Assembly: GCA_014529385.2 (NCBI GenBank) | Contig: CM043944.1 | Location: 59,905,268-59,969,267 of the forward strand | Direction of reading: 5' to 3' | Length of the DNA stretch: 64,000 nucleotides | Source: Adiantum capillus-veneris | Lineage: Eukaryota > Streptophyta > Polypodiopsida > Polypodiales > Pteridaceae | Shown here: one piece after another, positions 51,791 to 63,690 of the stretch | How the letters are laid out: the number at the start of each line of letters is the position of its first letter | How positions within the stretch are numbered: the first letter of the stretch is position 1 | Notes under the pieces: generated by a model | What the model was told of the DNA's origin: nothing | The model's database searches: none | The model's input: the letters and a program-made list of their open reading frames with translations, nothing else | Position numbers and translations under genes: made by a program

Positions 51791-53160
51791 CCATCCTCAA
51801 GAAGGCACCATCTTCTGCTAAATCAGTGTCCAACAACTCTTGCTACCTCCTTCCACAGCCTCTCTAATAAAAAAATCAACCTTGCTAAAATTTTTACCTA
51901 TTTTTAGCTATTTTTATAAATATCTCGGAAAAATATGTGGGAGGCCTTAGTAAAAGTCTATGCTTAAATGATTACTGTAACCATCTAATTTTTCTTACCA
52001 ATTTAATTCACATTGAATCTTTAGGAGGGACATTGAATCTTTAGGAGGGACTAGCGGGGTCAGTTTTTGTCCAAACTTAATTCTAAATTTTTTTAGCCCT
52101 AGGTTTGTTGTGCTTAAGATTTCAAAAATACCATTTTTAATTGCTTTTGAGATAGTGTTTTTACATGTTTATATGACCAATGCTTTCTCCTAAAGCTTTG
52201 AATTCATTCCCATTAGCTAGAAAGGTGGAGACATTACAACAACCATAATCCATGAGGGATTTCAACCCTTGACCATAAACCATGTTCCATACTGAATCGA
52301 TCCCATACTTAAAGTTTGATATATCCACTGCCATCAACTAAGCCCACACACATGTCCCTTAAGACATGAACTTTTTATGCATAAAGTAAGTTCAACCAAT
52401 AACTAAACATGATATCAAAATCAAATTTTGACAATATCCAATCATGCATAAGTGATGCACTATGACTGCACCTCACCTCCTCAATACATAGAGCTAGTTT
52501 TGACCTTGAAGGGTGAAGCAACATACAGATGCACATGAGGTGTCCACATCCATCCGTGAGGTTCCATAAATCACATGACATCATTCCATCAACATAAACA
52601 TGATGCAAAACAGCTCTGTCACTTTGATCAACCATAAACCATAGCATCACATATATGCAAAAAAAAAATTCATTTTTGGATGCATGCATAACATGCAAAT
52701 GAAAGTATTTGATCTCAAACCAATGCATCAATATTAGGCCCAATATATATATTAATACCTTATCACATCAATTTGCCCATATGAGACTCATGCAACAAAC
52801 AGTAACAAAAAAAGAGAGCCACTTTATTTATACATGTCCGTACGGTTCGGGTTGGCTAACCATATACCCACTTTTAAGTTTATGGACATTAAACTTGAAA
52901 TCAACTCACCAAAACAAACCATAATCATATATGAACATCTCATTCAACTCACGACGTCATATGGTACTCCCTTGGGTAGCACCCCTACATGCATAGGTAA
53001 ACCCGTACATGAAACTGTTAATAACGCACACTCATGAAGTGATCTCAGAGACCTAAACAAATTTATGAAAAATTTTAATCAAGGTTTTGATTTGACTAAG
53101 TGGGTTGGCTCATCCAATGAGTCTATATAGTGTTTCTCCAACAACAATGATGATTGTGCA
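51791..53160. other. Spacer with a short tandem duplication
   Basis: A 20-bp unit CATTGAATCTTTAGGAGGGA is repeated twice near 52011-52050. No gene is recognised. Confidence 0.5.
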
Positions 53161-53163
53161 GTG

Positions 53164-53393
53164 GACATCAAGCTGTTTTTTGACCATAACTCTTAGCTCA
53201 TGTGGAATTTTCATGTGACACCCAAGAGAGAAAATGTTCTAAATAATGTAATTAATTTTTTACGTAAATAATTTGACCTGACATCAAGCTGTTTTTGACC
53301 ATAACTCTTAGCTCGTGTGGAATTTTCATGTGACACCCAAGAGAGAAAATGTTCTAAATAATGTAATTAATTAACGTAAATAGTTCGGCCTGA
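53164..53393. repeat. 115-bp tandem duplication
   Basis: GACATCAAGCTGTTTTT starts at 53164 and 53279, and the copies match for about 110 bp with small indels. Confidence 0.9.
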
Positions 53394-55311
53394 TTCATAA
53401 CGATTTGTGAGATACAACCAAAACAGTGTTCCTACCGCCTACGTGACATGAAATGAAAAGTGCTTTTTATGTACACGCGTAACCATAAACACATTGTGTG
53501 CATAAATTAGTGTACTTAAAACAATGAAAGAATCATGGAGCAACCTGATACATACCCAACAAGTCCGTAAATGCCCTTATATACAAAAAAGCAACCACCA
53601 AGAGAGTAGCTACTCAAAAAACGACATAGAGAGAGAAAGAGATGATGGCTATGGAGTTTAAATCTTCTTACCGTGCTTTAGAATTGATTACGAACTGTCG
53701 AGAGGCTTCTTTCTTTGATGCAAGAGAGCGATGATGAGAGCTATGTAGAGGTTTTCCCCAGGAAGTTGTTGGAGAGCATGCACACCGTGAAAAGAGAAGA
53801 GAAGATAGTAAGCAAGTAGAGAGAAAATGTTCTTCTTCTTCTTCGTGCGAACGAGAGAGAAGATCTTATGGAGATGGTTATGGAGAGCTTGCACCACTCC
53901 GTATATTAGATATGTATTATTGTGCGGTAGTAGACGCAACCGTTGACACTGAAAGCTGAGCACTCTATGCCAATTTATAGGTGTGTAGCCAAGCCAGATG
54001 ATCCCCAAGCAAGGAGGTAGTGCTATCTCTCAGCCCAAATTAGCCCGCATCTTTTTGGCAACTTTGCTAAACACGTGGCATTGCTTTTGGCAGCCAACTC
54101 TCCCACTTACCATTTAATTTTTACAATAAAAATTAACTAATTAGACAATACCTTGATAACTAATGTGATTGTGACTAGACTATGCTGCACCGTGATATCC
54201 CAACATAATTATGACTTTCTCATACTACCCCAACGTATTTACAATGTCGCTTTTAATAAAAATAATTCTCATAAAATCTTGTTTAATCCCATTTTTTCTT
54301 CGGGTGGTCGTTTTTAAATCCGATAATGATTAAAAATGATATTTTTATATTTAGGTCATCCTATAAAGCACGTTTCTTTTCAAAAATACCAAAAAGCATG
54401 AAAAGCTAAAAATAGCATAAAAAGTAAAAAATTGAACTATGGGTTTCCCTTGTCTACAAGAACAAGAAAGAGAGCTTGAGCACGCTCTTGCCAAAAACGC
54501 CCTCACTTCAAAAACTCACTATATCATTAGCCTTTGACAACACCTTGGCCAATGCTTTAAAGTGTGTAAACTTATGCTTCTATTGGAAAAATAAAGACAA
54601 TGTATAAGTTAGAGCTCATCAACTCATGCAAAAATTCTCACATCGCATCAATCTCATAGATACAAAAATAGGAAGCTAGGTAGATACATAGATTACCAGG
54701 AACCCTGGTAGCAGCATGAGTGAGGACTCTCAAAACAAGGAGATCAACAATCCATAGGGGAGCAACTCAAGAATTGTTATTCAAAGCATTAACTTCATCC
54801 ACACATGCTTGCATGATAACAAAAATCTATCATCACTTGGCAACTCTAATTATCAAATATAAAGAAAACCAATTTTTCATGACATCCAATTTAGATTAAA
54901 ATGAGGAGTCAGTAGTTAGTGCCACACATTATTTTTGGTTTCTAGCCATGAAACAAGAGCAAAAAAAACTTTAAAAAAAACTCCAAACATAGTTTGCCAA
55001 ACCCCCAGTTTGCTAGAGCATTCATGCTCAGCAGTAGTAAAAGACGCAAAAAGCCACACTGTATATACAATTTATACAAAAGAGCATTTTCTTATGGAAA
55101 GCACCCACTTGGGTCAATTGTTCAAAGTGTATATGGTCCACACAAATTCTCTAAAAACATAGATTTTTCCTCATCAAACACAAAATACTTGCAATCTTCC
55201 CAAGCCTACACTACCATACTCTAGGCTCCTCGAGAAGAAGAGCATGTCATGTCAACAACACAGAGAGATGCATGCACTTCTTGAACTAGGGTACAAACCA
55301 TTACCCTCTTG
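53394..55311. other. Spacer, no gene seen
   Basis: Short frames on both strands show no familiar motif. Confidence 0.4.
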
Positions 55312-56124
55312 TCAAGAATTACACTTATCGGCCTTCATAGCTACCCTATTTTCATACATATCTATTTGCATCTCCTCAACAAACAGATAGACCAAATCCC
55401 TTATGTCCATAATAGTGATGCTACCTTCTATGACTTTATTCTCTAAATAAAGTGGAAGATCTTTAGCAAGAGGATCAATATTATGAGATTTTCTCAACAC
55501 ATGCTGCATTTTCTCAACTTTTCCTGGAATTTTCAAGTGTTGGAGCCTCTCTTGAGCGTTTTGGACATAGTGACCCATAGACAATTTGTCTTCCATCATG
55601 GGTTCATTGAAGTCTCAACCATCATCATCAGCAATTGTATCCATACATGTGATCCAAGAAGACCCTACATCATGAATATCAAAAACTTTGCATGCCTGAG
55701 TGTGCTAGCCACAACCTAGTTTAAGAGCTTCCTTATCATGTGAAAAAAAATTCTCATCTACAAACATTGCCTCGTAGTTATCAACATATGCATCAGCAAG
55801 AGCACCACTGCTTTGCTCGCAATCATTAGTGTCATCAAGTGGTACATAACCTATCATATAACTCAAAGGGGTTGATACACCACATTCATTAGGTTTTAGA
55901 TCCCTTTCCTTACATACGCATTCTTGCACATCAAGGGGCTCCAGAGCTTGCTTACCTTCGTCAGCATTATGAGTTTCTTCTAGACATCTTTGTTTCAAAT
56001 GCATGGTGTCCCTCAAGAATAAAGAGTGTTTAAACACCATAGACTCAATGCAAGTGAAATGCCCATCAAAAAATGCTTCATCAAGCAAGACACCATCAAA
56101 TAATGTACCAAATATCAAATCCAC
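55312..56124 (-). pseudogene. Unrecognised broken frame
   Basis: Two minus-strand frames, 55705-56124 and 55312-55599, lie in the same phase and are joined by about 35 codons holding two stops, giving about 270 codons. The upstream half is acidic with several Cys and an LDEAFFDGHF segment. The second half is charged, with GHYVQNAQERLQHLK. I recognise no domain. The layout suits a decayed retroelement spacer or host gene equally. Confidence 0.35.
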
Positions 56125-56962
56125 TCTATCACCACCATATTCAGATTACTATATCCACTCTCAAAATACTCATCTTCACCATTCATCTTGCAATGAAGCC
56201 CTTGTGCTATAGGATTCTCTCATTGCATGAATTATAGGATAATTTATCTCCACATACAAATCATTTACATCATAAGCATCAGATTTAAGTTGACTCTACA
56301 CCATTTTCCAAAACTCAGCTTGTATTGACTCAAAAGTAATAACAAAGGCTCTCTCTACTAAATCTTGAGGCTTCGGCAACCTCCAATAACACATCATCAG
56401 TGAATACTTCAAAGCGAACCACCTATGGCATCAATCATCACGGAGCATACACATAAAGAAAAAACATTTAAAAAAAGTCCCTGAGAAGCAAAGTTTGTTT
56501 TTGCCCCATCCTCTCCCCGGGGATTCACCATGAGAAACTTATTGTACCATGCAAGTGCAATGGAAGGGGGTTCTTTGGGGGGTTTGATAAGCGTATAAGT
56601 TAGGGGTATGCCCCTAATAATTTCTCCTTCATTATTAAAATATAAGGGAGGGGGTTTGTGATATATACTACAAGGGGTGTGTTCTAGGGTAGTGAAATAG
56701 ATTGATAACATACATATAGACATTCAAATCATGGATTTTTACTAGTAAAAAAGTCAACTATTGCTAGTGAATTACATGTGGTTATCCCATTACATGCCGC
56801 TATAAAGAGAATACAAGCCAATATGATTAAGGTGTTAACTTGAAAAATGTAACCTATACGGCATCAAGTTTGGTTTCTTCTAACTTGAAGGTGAAAAACT
56901 ATACCAGACCTTATATATAAGTTAGGGGTATACTAATTTTAGTAACTACATTTTGTATACGT
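56125..56962. other. Spacer left of the 2-kb LTR element
   Basis: No supported feature. Confidence 0.4.
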
Positions 56963-57459
56963 TGGAAAGGGGAAACAGGGAACATGCCTAGCACACATGC
57001 AAAAATGCCCCCTATAGCCCAAGGCATACAAAGCACTCCTGCCCACTTGGAAACCACCTTCAAACAACACAATCACCAAGACCACATACGCACACACGCT
57101 CAGACTCATCCGAGCCCACATAGGGCATAACACAACCTAGATCCATAGAAAATGCACCAATGATTGCCGCCCTTTGCACACTAAACCACACACTTTCTCC
57201 CTCTCTTTGCACACATTGTTGGGGGAGAAACACTGCCAACACACAGCCAAACCCACTTGCAATAGAGCAGAGAAGAAGGGGGAAGGGAAACCCAGCACGA
57301 AACGACCGCACGCTTCAAAATGGGGGGACTTTCTTCATTCAATAACCAGAGACAAATCCAATCATGGCTGTAGGCCGAAGCATACAAAATACACATGTGG
57401 GAGGTGTGCTTTCTCCAGCTCTCCGCACCAAGCTTTCCGTGGTGTCTTTCTCCACATAG

Positions 57460-57526
<67 letters not shown>

Positions 57527-58956
57527 CTCATCCGGTCACAAAAAAAAATCCTCAGGATTGCTTTACCCTCCTCCGGAGCCGAAGAAGAAGATCAATTTTC
57601 CCTCCTTGCCCTTGGCCCTTGCTCGCGGAAAAAAACCCACCTTCTTCTTCTTTTTTCTTTTCCTTGTTCGTCTCCCTTTCTCCTTTCTTCTTTTTCCTTT
57701 CTTTCCTTCTCTTCTTTCTTTCCTTTCTCCTTGACAGCGCCTCTCCCTCCCTTTTCTTTACCTCTTCGTTCCAACCCTTTTATAAATTTTTTTCTCTCTT
57801 TTGTACCCAAGGGGCAGCGACGGGCACCGTCGTTGCTCCCTTGGAGTGTCTTCTTCTTGTTTTTACTTAAAAGGATTAGGGGGAGAGTCCCACCTGCCAC
57901 CCGACCAATTTTCCCACCGCAGGCTGCCTGCCACATCACCTCAGCGTCGTCGCCCAAATATTTCCTTTTCCCTTTTACTTCAAACACCTAGAATTTGGCA
58001 CCCCGTGATCGGAACACCAAATGGCAAAATTCGGGCGAACACCACTGTCGTCAATTTTGAATGTGCTTTCCTTGCCGCATCTTGGGTTTCCTGGTCCCGC
58101 AATCCCAAGCCGCCAAAGTTGGCAAAAGAGCATTTGGCACCTTACTCCGAGCAGGTGCCCCCAAACTTCGTCCTTTTATAACTTTCCATTGAGGACCTCG
58201 ATTAAGGAGCCGTTGATTCTTGATAAACCCACATGGTAAGCACTATCCCCAAGAACTCCAACAAGGCCCAAAAACTACCAGATGGCACGTTTTCCAATAT
58301 GACCAGATGGGCACACAATTAGCCCCTCGATAAACTTTTAAATGGCCATCACTTTCCCCCTGGGGCCCTGATTGACAAACTGAGAAGATCGGCATGCTCC
58401 ACAACTCGAGCTTCACATGCCTACATCGGGGATCCTCAAAACCTTCCAACTTTGAACTATCATATCTTTCACACCGAAGCTCCGTTTGACAAGCCGTCTA
58501 GACGGGCCTCTAGAGCAAAGCTTGAACGCTACATTCTAGGGCACATTCCCCATATTTTGGACACCTTGATGTGCCATCCCGACTATCCCAATTTGGAGGC
58601 CCCTTGGCTGAAAAAACACTTTGACTATACATTTTCGCTATCATTGTCTAGTATACATTTTTGCTGCCATTGTCTTTCCCATGTCTCCTACATTGGCTTT
58701 AGCCCTTTACCATGCACTTGTGTGTATACACAACATTGCACTTAACACTTTTCAACACGGACCAACTTTGGTTGCACCATCATTGCCCACCCCCCAATTG
58801 AACATTTATGTTCAACCACAAGCATACTTACAAAACTTGAAACCTGCAACACTTTGCTCAAGCATATTGAAAAAGGCACAACCATATGTACAATATGTGC
58901 AATATGTACAATACTGCATGTTTGATACTCTCGAGTCCCCTCAAGTGGGTTGCCCA
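56963..58956 (-). repeat. 3' LTR of the 2-kb LTR gypsy element
   Basis: The first about 490 bp match 63198-63690. A CT tract (57462-57523) and a pyrimidine-rich stretch (57540-57740) follow. The open frames across it (such as 57174-57734) are LTR sequence, not genes. Confidence 0.8.
57462..57523. repeat. (CT)31 microsatellite
   Basis: A CT tract inside the LTR, read as AG on the element's coding strand. Confidence 0.96.
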
Positions 58957-58978
58957 ATCCCCCTGACAACAATTTGGT

Positions 58979-60330
58979 TTACATCAAGTACCAAATCTCT
59001 TTTTCAAAAAAGCTTTTTGTACCCTGTAAAGACTTGTCCACTTCTTCTTGAACTTTCTTTTGGAAAGTAAAATTTAAATAGCTCTCATAATTCATCACTA
59101 GATCACCTTCTTCTATCCTTTTATCAAGCAAACTCTGATTAAACTTAGCAATCTGCTTCTCCCGCTGCTTTACATAATAATTTGCGACTGCCTCCTTGTT
59201 CATTGGCAAAGCTTGGAGAATAACAATTCAATCCTATAGCATCCCCTGTTGTGTGGCATTGACTTGCCACATCCCCTTCAAAGCACCTAATTGCATATGC
59301 ACTGGCAATACCGCCTCCTTGCCGTAGACCAATTCAAATGGAGTAAAATTGGTTGCCACCTTGTAGGACGTCTTGTATGCCCACAAACATTTTTCAAGAT
59401 TCACTTCCCACTCCACCTCCTGCTTGTAAACATACTTTGTCAGCATCTTTATGATTTGGCCATTTGCACTTTCTACCAAACCTTTGCATTGAGGATGATA
59501 AGGTGAAGAAAACCGGTGTTGAATACCCAGCTTCTCCACTAAAGCCTTCATAAGCTTACTCCTAAATCCTTGTCCTCTATTCGACATGAGCATCAATAGC
59601 ACTCCGAAATGACAATAGATGCTATAAGAAACAAATTGAGATACAACATGAGCATTTACCTCCTTCATAGCTTTGGCTTTGACCCACTTGGTAAGGTAGT
59701 CAATTGCCACTACAATGTACTTTTTTCCTCTTGCCAATTTTGGGAGTGGACCAATGGCATCCAGACCCCACTTCTTAAAATCACTCTAGGCAATGATAGC
59801 TCCTTGTGAGACTTGGCTATCAACCTCCTCTCACCCATAGTCTGACATTCGTGGCAAGTTTTGCACCAATAGTTCACATCATGTACTATCGACGACCATC
59901 AAAAACCTACTTTCAAGATTCAAAACAGAACTTGGTCTTTACCATGATTCCCACTCTCCTCATATTGCTGTAGCACCATACTGATTTTCTTCCTTGTACA
60001 GTACACTTTGCAGCACTTCATCCCATCCATAGGTCATAAGATCCTCCCCTATCAGTGTAAACTTGCAAGACTTCTGCACTATCCTCCACTTTTGTAGCTT
60101 AGACAATCTTTCAGAGCACTGACTGGTGCTAAAAAAGTCTTCAATTTCTTTTAAGGTCTCATGAACAGCATAGGTGGATGGGGCCACACATATACCTATA
60201 GATTGTACTTATAACTTGCTTCTTGCAAGCTGATTTGCTTCTTGGTTCTGCTCTCTTCTAACATGTTTGAACTAAACCTCTTCAAAAAATTGAGCAACTT
60301 CTTGATGGCATAGAACCAATGCTTTCATGC
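58979..60330 (-). pseudogene. Gypsy integrase relic
   Basis: On the minus strand: the zinc-finger mark HDVNYWCKTCHEC (about 59885-59850); then, after a break, a 167-codon frame (59234-59737) with YIVVAIDYLTKWVKA, SNRGQGF and SPYHPQCKGLVESANGQI, which hold the D, D and E region of the catalytic core; then WAYKTSYKVATNFTPFELVYG. The second catalytic Asp appears as Asn (SNRGQGF). The C-terminal part continues at 58979-59209. Intact integrase inserts the DNA copy; this one is broken. Confidence 0.85.
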
Positions 60331-60342
60331 ATCCCGTTTCAC

Positions 60343-60579
60343 CTACCATTGGCCCTTGATGACTAGTAGTGCATCACCTTTCACCACCAACCTCGAGATA
60401 CCAAACTCAACACACTGTTTCAAACCTAAATGGAGGGTGAGATACTCTGCCTCATTATTGGTATGAACATCTTCCAAGTCATAGGATTTTGAAAAGATCA
60501 CCCTATCATGCGGATCTCGTATCACCACACCTCCACCTGCCTTTTGTGTTACCCTCCTATATTCTCCATCAAACCACAT
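60343..60579 (-). pseudogene. Second RNase H domain of the gypsy element
   Basis: Minus-strand residues WFDGEYRR, then GGGVVIRDPHDRVIF, NNEAEYLTLHLGL and LVVKGDALLVI show the RNase H fold pattern with catalytic D and E. It lies between the normal RNase H and integrase, as in the Tat-like gypsy groups that gained an additional RNase H. The frame is open for 78 codons. Confidence 0.75.
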
Positions 60580-62021
60580 GGTACTACTAAATCAAGTTCC
60601 TCCTTGGTTTCATCCCGCACCACCCTGGGATAGATTGGAAAATCAACAGCCTTGCTGACTAGAATATCTGCCATGTGAGATCGACTTGTATGATCAATTT
60701 TGAATTCAAACTCAAAATCCTGTAGCTCTATCACCCACTTCATGATCCACTTCCCTGGCTTCAAGTGCAGCACTACCTCCGGCGATAAATTGTTGTCCAT
60801 CAGCTCAAAAAACTTTTGCAGGATGAGATATAGCTTGAACGTCCTGCAGACAAGAACTAAGGCCATGACCCACTGTTCGGCTTTGGTGTAGGTCTCCTCC
60901 CCACAGACTTATTACCTTGCTTTCAAAATAAATAGGTTCATAGTTTCTTCCCACCTTCTGCAATAGCATTACCCCAATGGCTACGGTGCCTACCATCATG
61001 GAAAGATAAGGACACACCGTAGGCAGTTGACACAGGATTTACTTCACCCCGTCAAAAGCTACTTGAGCCTCCTTATCCCATTCAAAACCATGCACTTGTT
61101 GCATCCTCTTTTGAAGGGGGTATACATATTGCGTTAATATCCAAAAAAACCTTGAGAGATACTTCAACCTATGCACGAATGATGCCAAGCCGTGTGCACT
61201 GGAAGGAGGCTCCATCAAGACTAGAGCCTTGACCTTTTTTGGACCCTCTTCAATTCCATTTTGTGGTACCACATGGCCCAACAATGATTCTTGGGTTGTG
61301 CTAATCTGCACTTCTTGGGGCTCAACTGTCCTTCCTCTTCATCAAGCCTTCGGAACATAGTCGCATCTTTGACAAATGATCCGCCCTTGAGCTGTAACAT
61401 CCAATGTCGTCCATGAAAACCCTGATGAATCTACCCAAATAGGGACCAAACACCTTGTTCATCCAGTCCTGAAAGGTAGCATAGGCATTTACCAGCCCAA
61501 ACGGAATCCTACGATAAGAAAAACAACCCATGGAGAGATGAAGGTAGTCTTCAACTGATCCTCCAGCACAATCTCTATATGAAAGTAATCAAAAAATACA
61601 TTCATAATGGAATACCTTCCATGGCCATTCACCTAATTTAAGATCTCATCTTGAAATGGCAATGGGTAGTGGTTTCTTTTGGTCGCGGCATTCAATGCCT
61701 TATAGTTGACACACACCCGCCACCTCCCATTTTTTTAAGGAGTGATAACCAATGGGGAAACCCACTCTTACTCCTTCACGGGGTGTATAATACTTGCATC
61801 TAGTAATTGATTGATCTCTAGCCAAAGGCTTCCTTTGGATTTTCACCCAATCTCCTTAGCTTCTTCACCTTAGGATTGTATCCTTCCTTGAGGATTATTT
61901 TGTGCTCCTTTGTAAATAAGTTTGGAAAGGATGCACACAACTGGACATAGCTTTCTTTCTCCTGCTTGGTCAAGTCTTCATTTAGCATATTGATCACCTC
62001 TTCAGTACCTATGCCATGCAC
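60580..62021 (-). pseudogene. Gypsy RT-RNase H relic
   Basis: In broken minus-strand frames: NPKVKKLRRLGENPKEAFG (about 61880-61820), WVVFLIVGFRLGW-like residues overlapping GCFSYRRIPFGLVNAYATFQ (about 61531-61470), the catalytic VFMDDIGCYSS (about 61420), then GLASFVHRLKYLSRFF (about 61200-61150) and RNase H marks through 60866. The hinge HLKPGKWIMKWVIELQDFEF (about 60770-60710) is typical of gypsy RNase H. Stops separate the frames. Confidence 0.82.
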
Positions 62022-62540
62022 CTATGCTTGCACCTCCTCTTTCGCACAAGGTTCTTCCACAGCGACCCCTAACAAGTCATCATCAATCTTGAGCATACCA
62101 TCCTTTCTTTCTTCTTCCCCCGTATTTGTATAGCCCTCATCATAAGCCATTTTGGTCTTGTACTCATAGTTGGTGATGTCACCCTTGTCTCTTGCCTCCA
62201 TAGGATGGAAATGGCTTTCCTTCGTCTTCAGATCTAGCACCACCTATCTTCCACTCAATACCCATAACTTTCACTCTTACGTCTTGGGACACGTCCAAAC
62301 ACGAAGCTTTAGAATGGTTAGCCATCCTCATGTGCACATTGGACTTGGCTACCACCTTAACCCCTGTTTTCCTCATTGCAGATTCCGTCATGATGCAAAC
62401 CTATGCTCCACCATCTATATAGGCTTGAACCTACATCCTTTTCTTGATGACAGCATCCACCAAAGGAATAACCTCCATTTGGCTACCTACCCTGAGTGCC
62501 ATATTTTGCACTGCCTACACATTGCGCTTACCCCTTGGCA
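62022..62540 (-). pseudogene. Gypsy retropepsin region
   Basis: The minus strand reads DGGA near 62420, then MTESAMRKTGVKVVA, MRMANHSKASCLDVSQDV and VKVMGIEWKIGGARS (62390-62230). The D-G-G-A active site and MAN.. motif fit plant Ty3 retropepsins. A second copy of this region is at 63690-64000. Confidence 0.7.
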
Positions 62541-62647
62541 GTCTGGTGCTAACACTAGTCAACCACTATCACCTCAATGTTGGGTTCAATGCCAAGTTGC
62601 CAACAACTCTCCAAAATTAATATTAGCTCTTTGACTTTGGACATCAC

Positions 62648-63118
62648 TCACCAAATCATACTCTGGATGACCACGCCTAAGCTAGAAATGCATATTTTTA
62701 ATCCTACAATGCCTTCTTTTCTTGCTAGTTTCGGGCTTCTCTTTCCCCTCGTATACTTTCTCCTTGCCGCTACTAACTCTGCCCAACATGCATCGAAAAA
62801 ATCCAGAAACAAGCTAAATTCCTCACTTACATCCTGATTTAGAGCCTTTAGCCTCGCATCCATCTCAACTAGAGATGCTTCCTTGTGAACATCATGTAAA
62901 AATCTTGCCCGTAGAGCCGGCCATTCCTGTCTCGACGGCTCAATCTCCAAAGCTTCGAACCACAATTCGACCTTTTCGCGCATCACCAATAGGAAGGTTT
63001 GCATCTTGCTATCCTTGCTAGGCATTTGCAGAGACAACATGTACAATTCAAAATCTGCAAACCATTCGTCTGCATTCTCTTCACCTGTAAAAATCGGACC
63101 ATAGCTTTGAGATGCCAT
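62648..63118 (-). pseudogene. Gypsy gag capsid
   Basis: The minus-strand ATG at 63118 opens MASQSYGPIFTGEENADEWF, then MREKVELWFEAL and WPALRARFLHDVHKEASLVEM, and ends after 157 codons. This is the Retrotrans_gag order. The frame is open further upstream into the leader, but the start at 63118 suits the family. No zinc knuckle is seen. Confidence 0.75.
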
Positions 63119-63174
63119 CTTTATCAATACGAAAACCTCTATTTTGACTTCACCAACGGGAGAAATCAGCATGC

Positions 63175-63192
63175 TCCTCGGTGAGGGAACCA
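63175..63192 (-). promoter_or_regulatory. Primer-binding site of the 2-kb LTR gypsy element
   Basis: On the minus strand TGGTTCCCTCACCG starts five bases after the LTR end. The tRNA is not identified. The leader resembles that of the gag-only element. Confidence 0.55.
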
Positions 63193-63197
63193 AAAGA

Positions 63198-63460
63198 TGG
63201 AAAGGGGGAACATGGAACACGCCTAGCACACATACAGAAATGCCTCCTATAGCTCAATGTATACACAACACCCTTGCCCACTTGGAAACCACCTCCAAAC
63301 AACACAATCACCAAGACCACATGTGCACACATGCTCATGAAGACTCATTCGAGCCCACACAAGGCATAACACAACCTACACCCATAGAACATCTGCCAAC
63401 GATCGCCTCCCTTTGTACACGACACCACACACTTTCTCTCCCTCTTTGCACACACACTGC

Positions 63461-63501
<41 letters not shown>

Positions 63502-63690
63502 ACACTGCCGACACACACCCAAACCCACTTGCAACAGAGCAAAGATGAAGGGGGAAGGGAAACTCGGCACAAAACAACCGCACGCTTCAAAATGGGGGGA
63601 CTTTCTTCATTTAACAACCAAAGATAGATCCAATCATAGGTGTAGGCCGAAGCATACAAAAAACGCACACGAGGGTGTACTCTCTCAGAT
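63198..63690 (-). repeat. 5' LTR part of the 2-kb LTR gypsy element (truncated)
   Basis: It matches 56963-57425 and then switches abruptly to protease-region sequence, so about 1.5 kb of LTR is missing. Confidence 0.8.
63463..63499. repeat. Run of 37 G
   Basis: The matching site in the other LTR (about 57220-57226) has a short G run only. Poly-Pro and poly-Gly frames across it are artefacts. Confidence 0.95.

Larger units (their letters stand above)
56963..63690 (-). mobile_element. Ty3/gypsy element with 2-kb LTR and two RNase H domains, decayed
   Basis: The minus-strand 3' LTR is 56963-58956 (TGG...CCA), and a part of the 5' LTR is 63198 to about 63690. A purine tract with GGGGG adjoins the 3' LTR (about 58957-58965) and a PBS adjoins the 5' LTR (63175-63192). 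Between them run gag, protease, RT, RNase H, a second RNase H and integrase on the minus strand. A second RNase H and a retropepsin with MAN/MADQ-type motifs point to the plant OTA group (Tat/Athila/Ogre relatives); this is inference. Many stops and shifts are present. Confidence 0.85.

Noticed and set aside
57174-57991. Long Ser/Leu/Pro-rich frames in a pyrimidine-rich region
   Set aside because: They lie inside an LTR and span a CT tract. Composition alone keeps them open.
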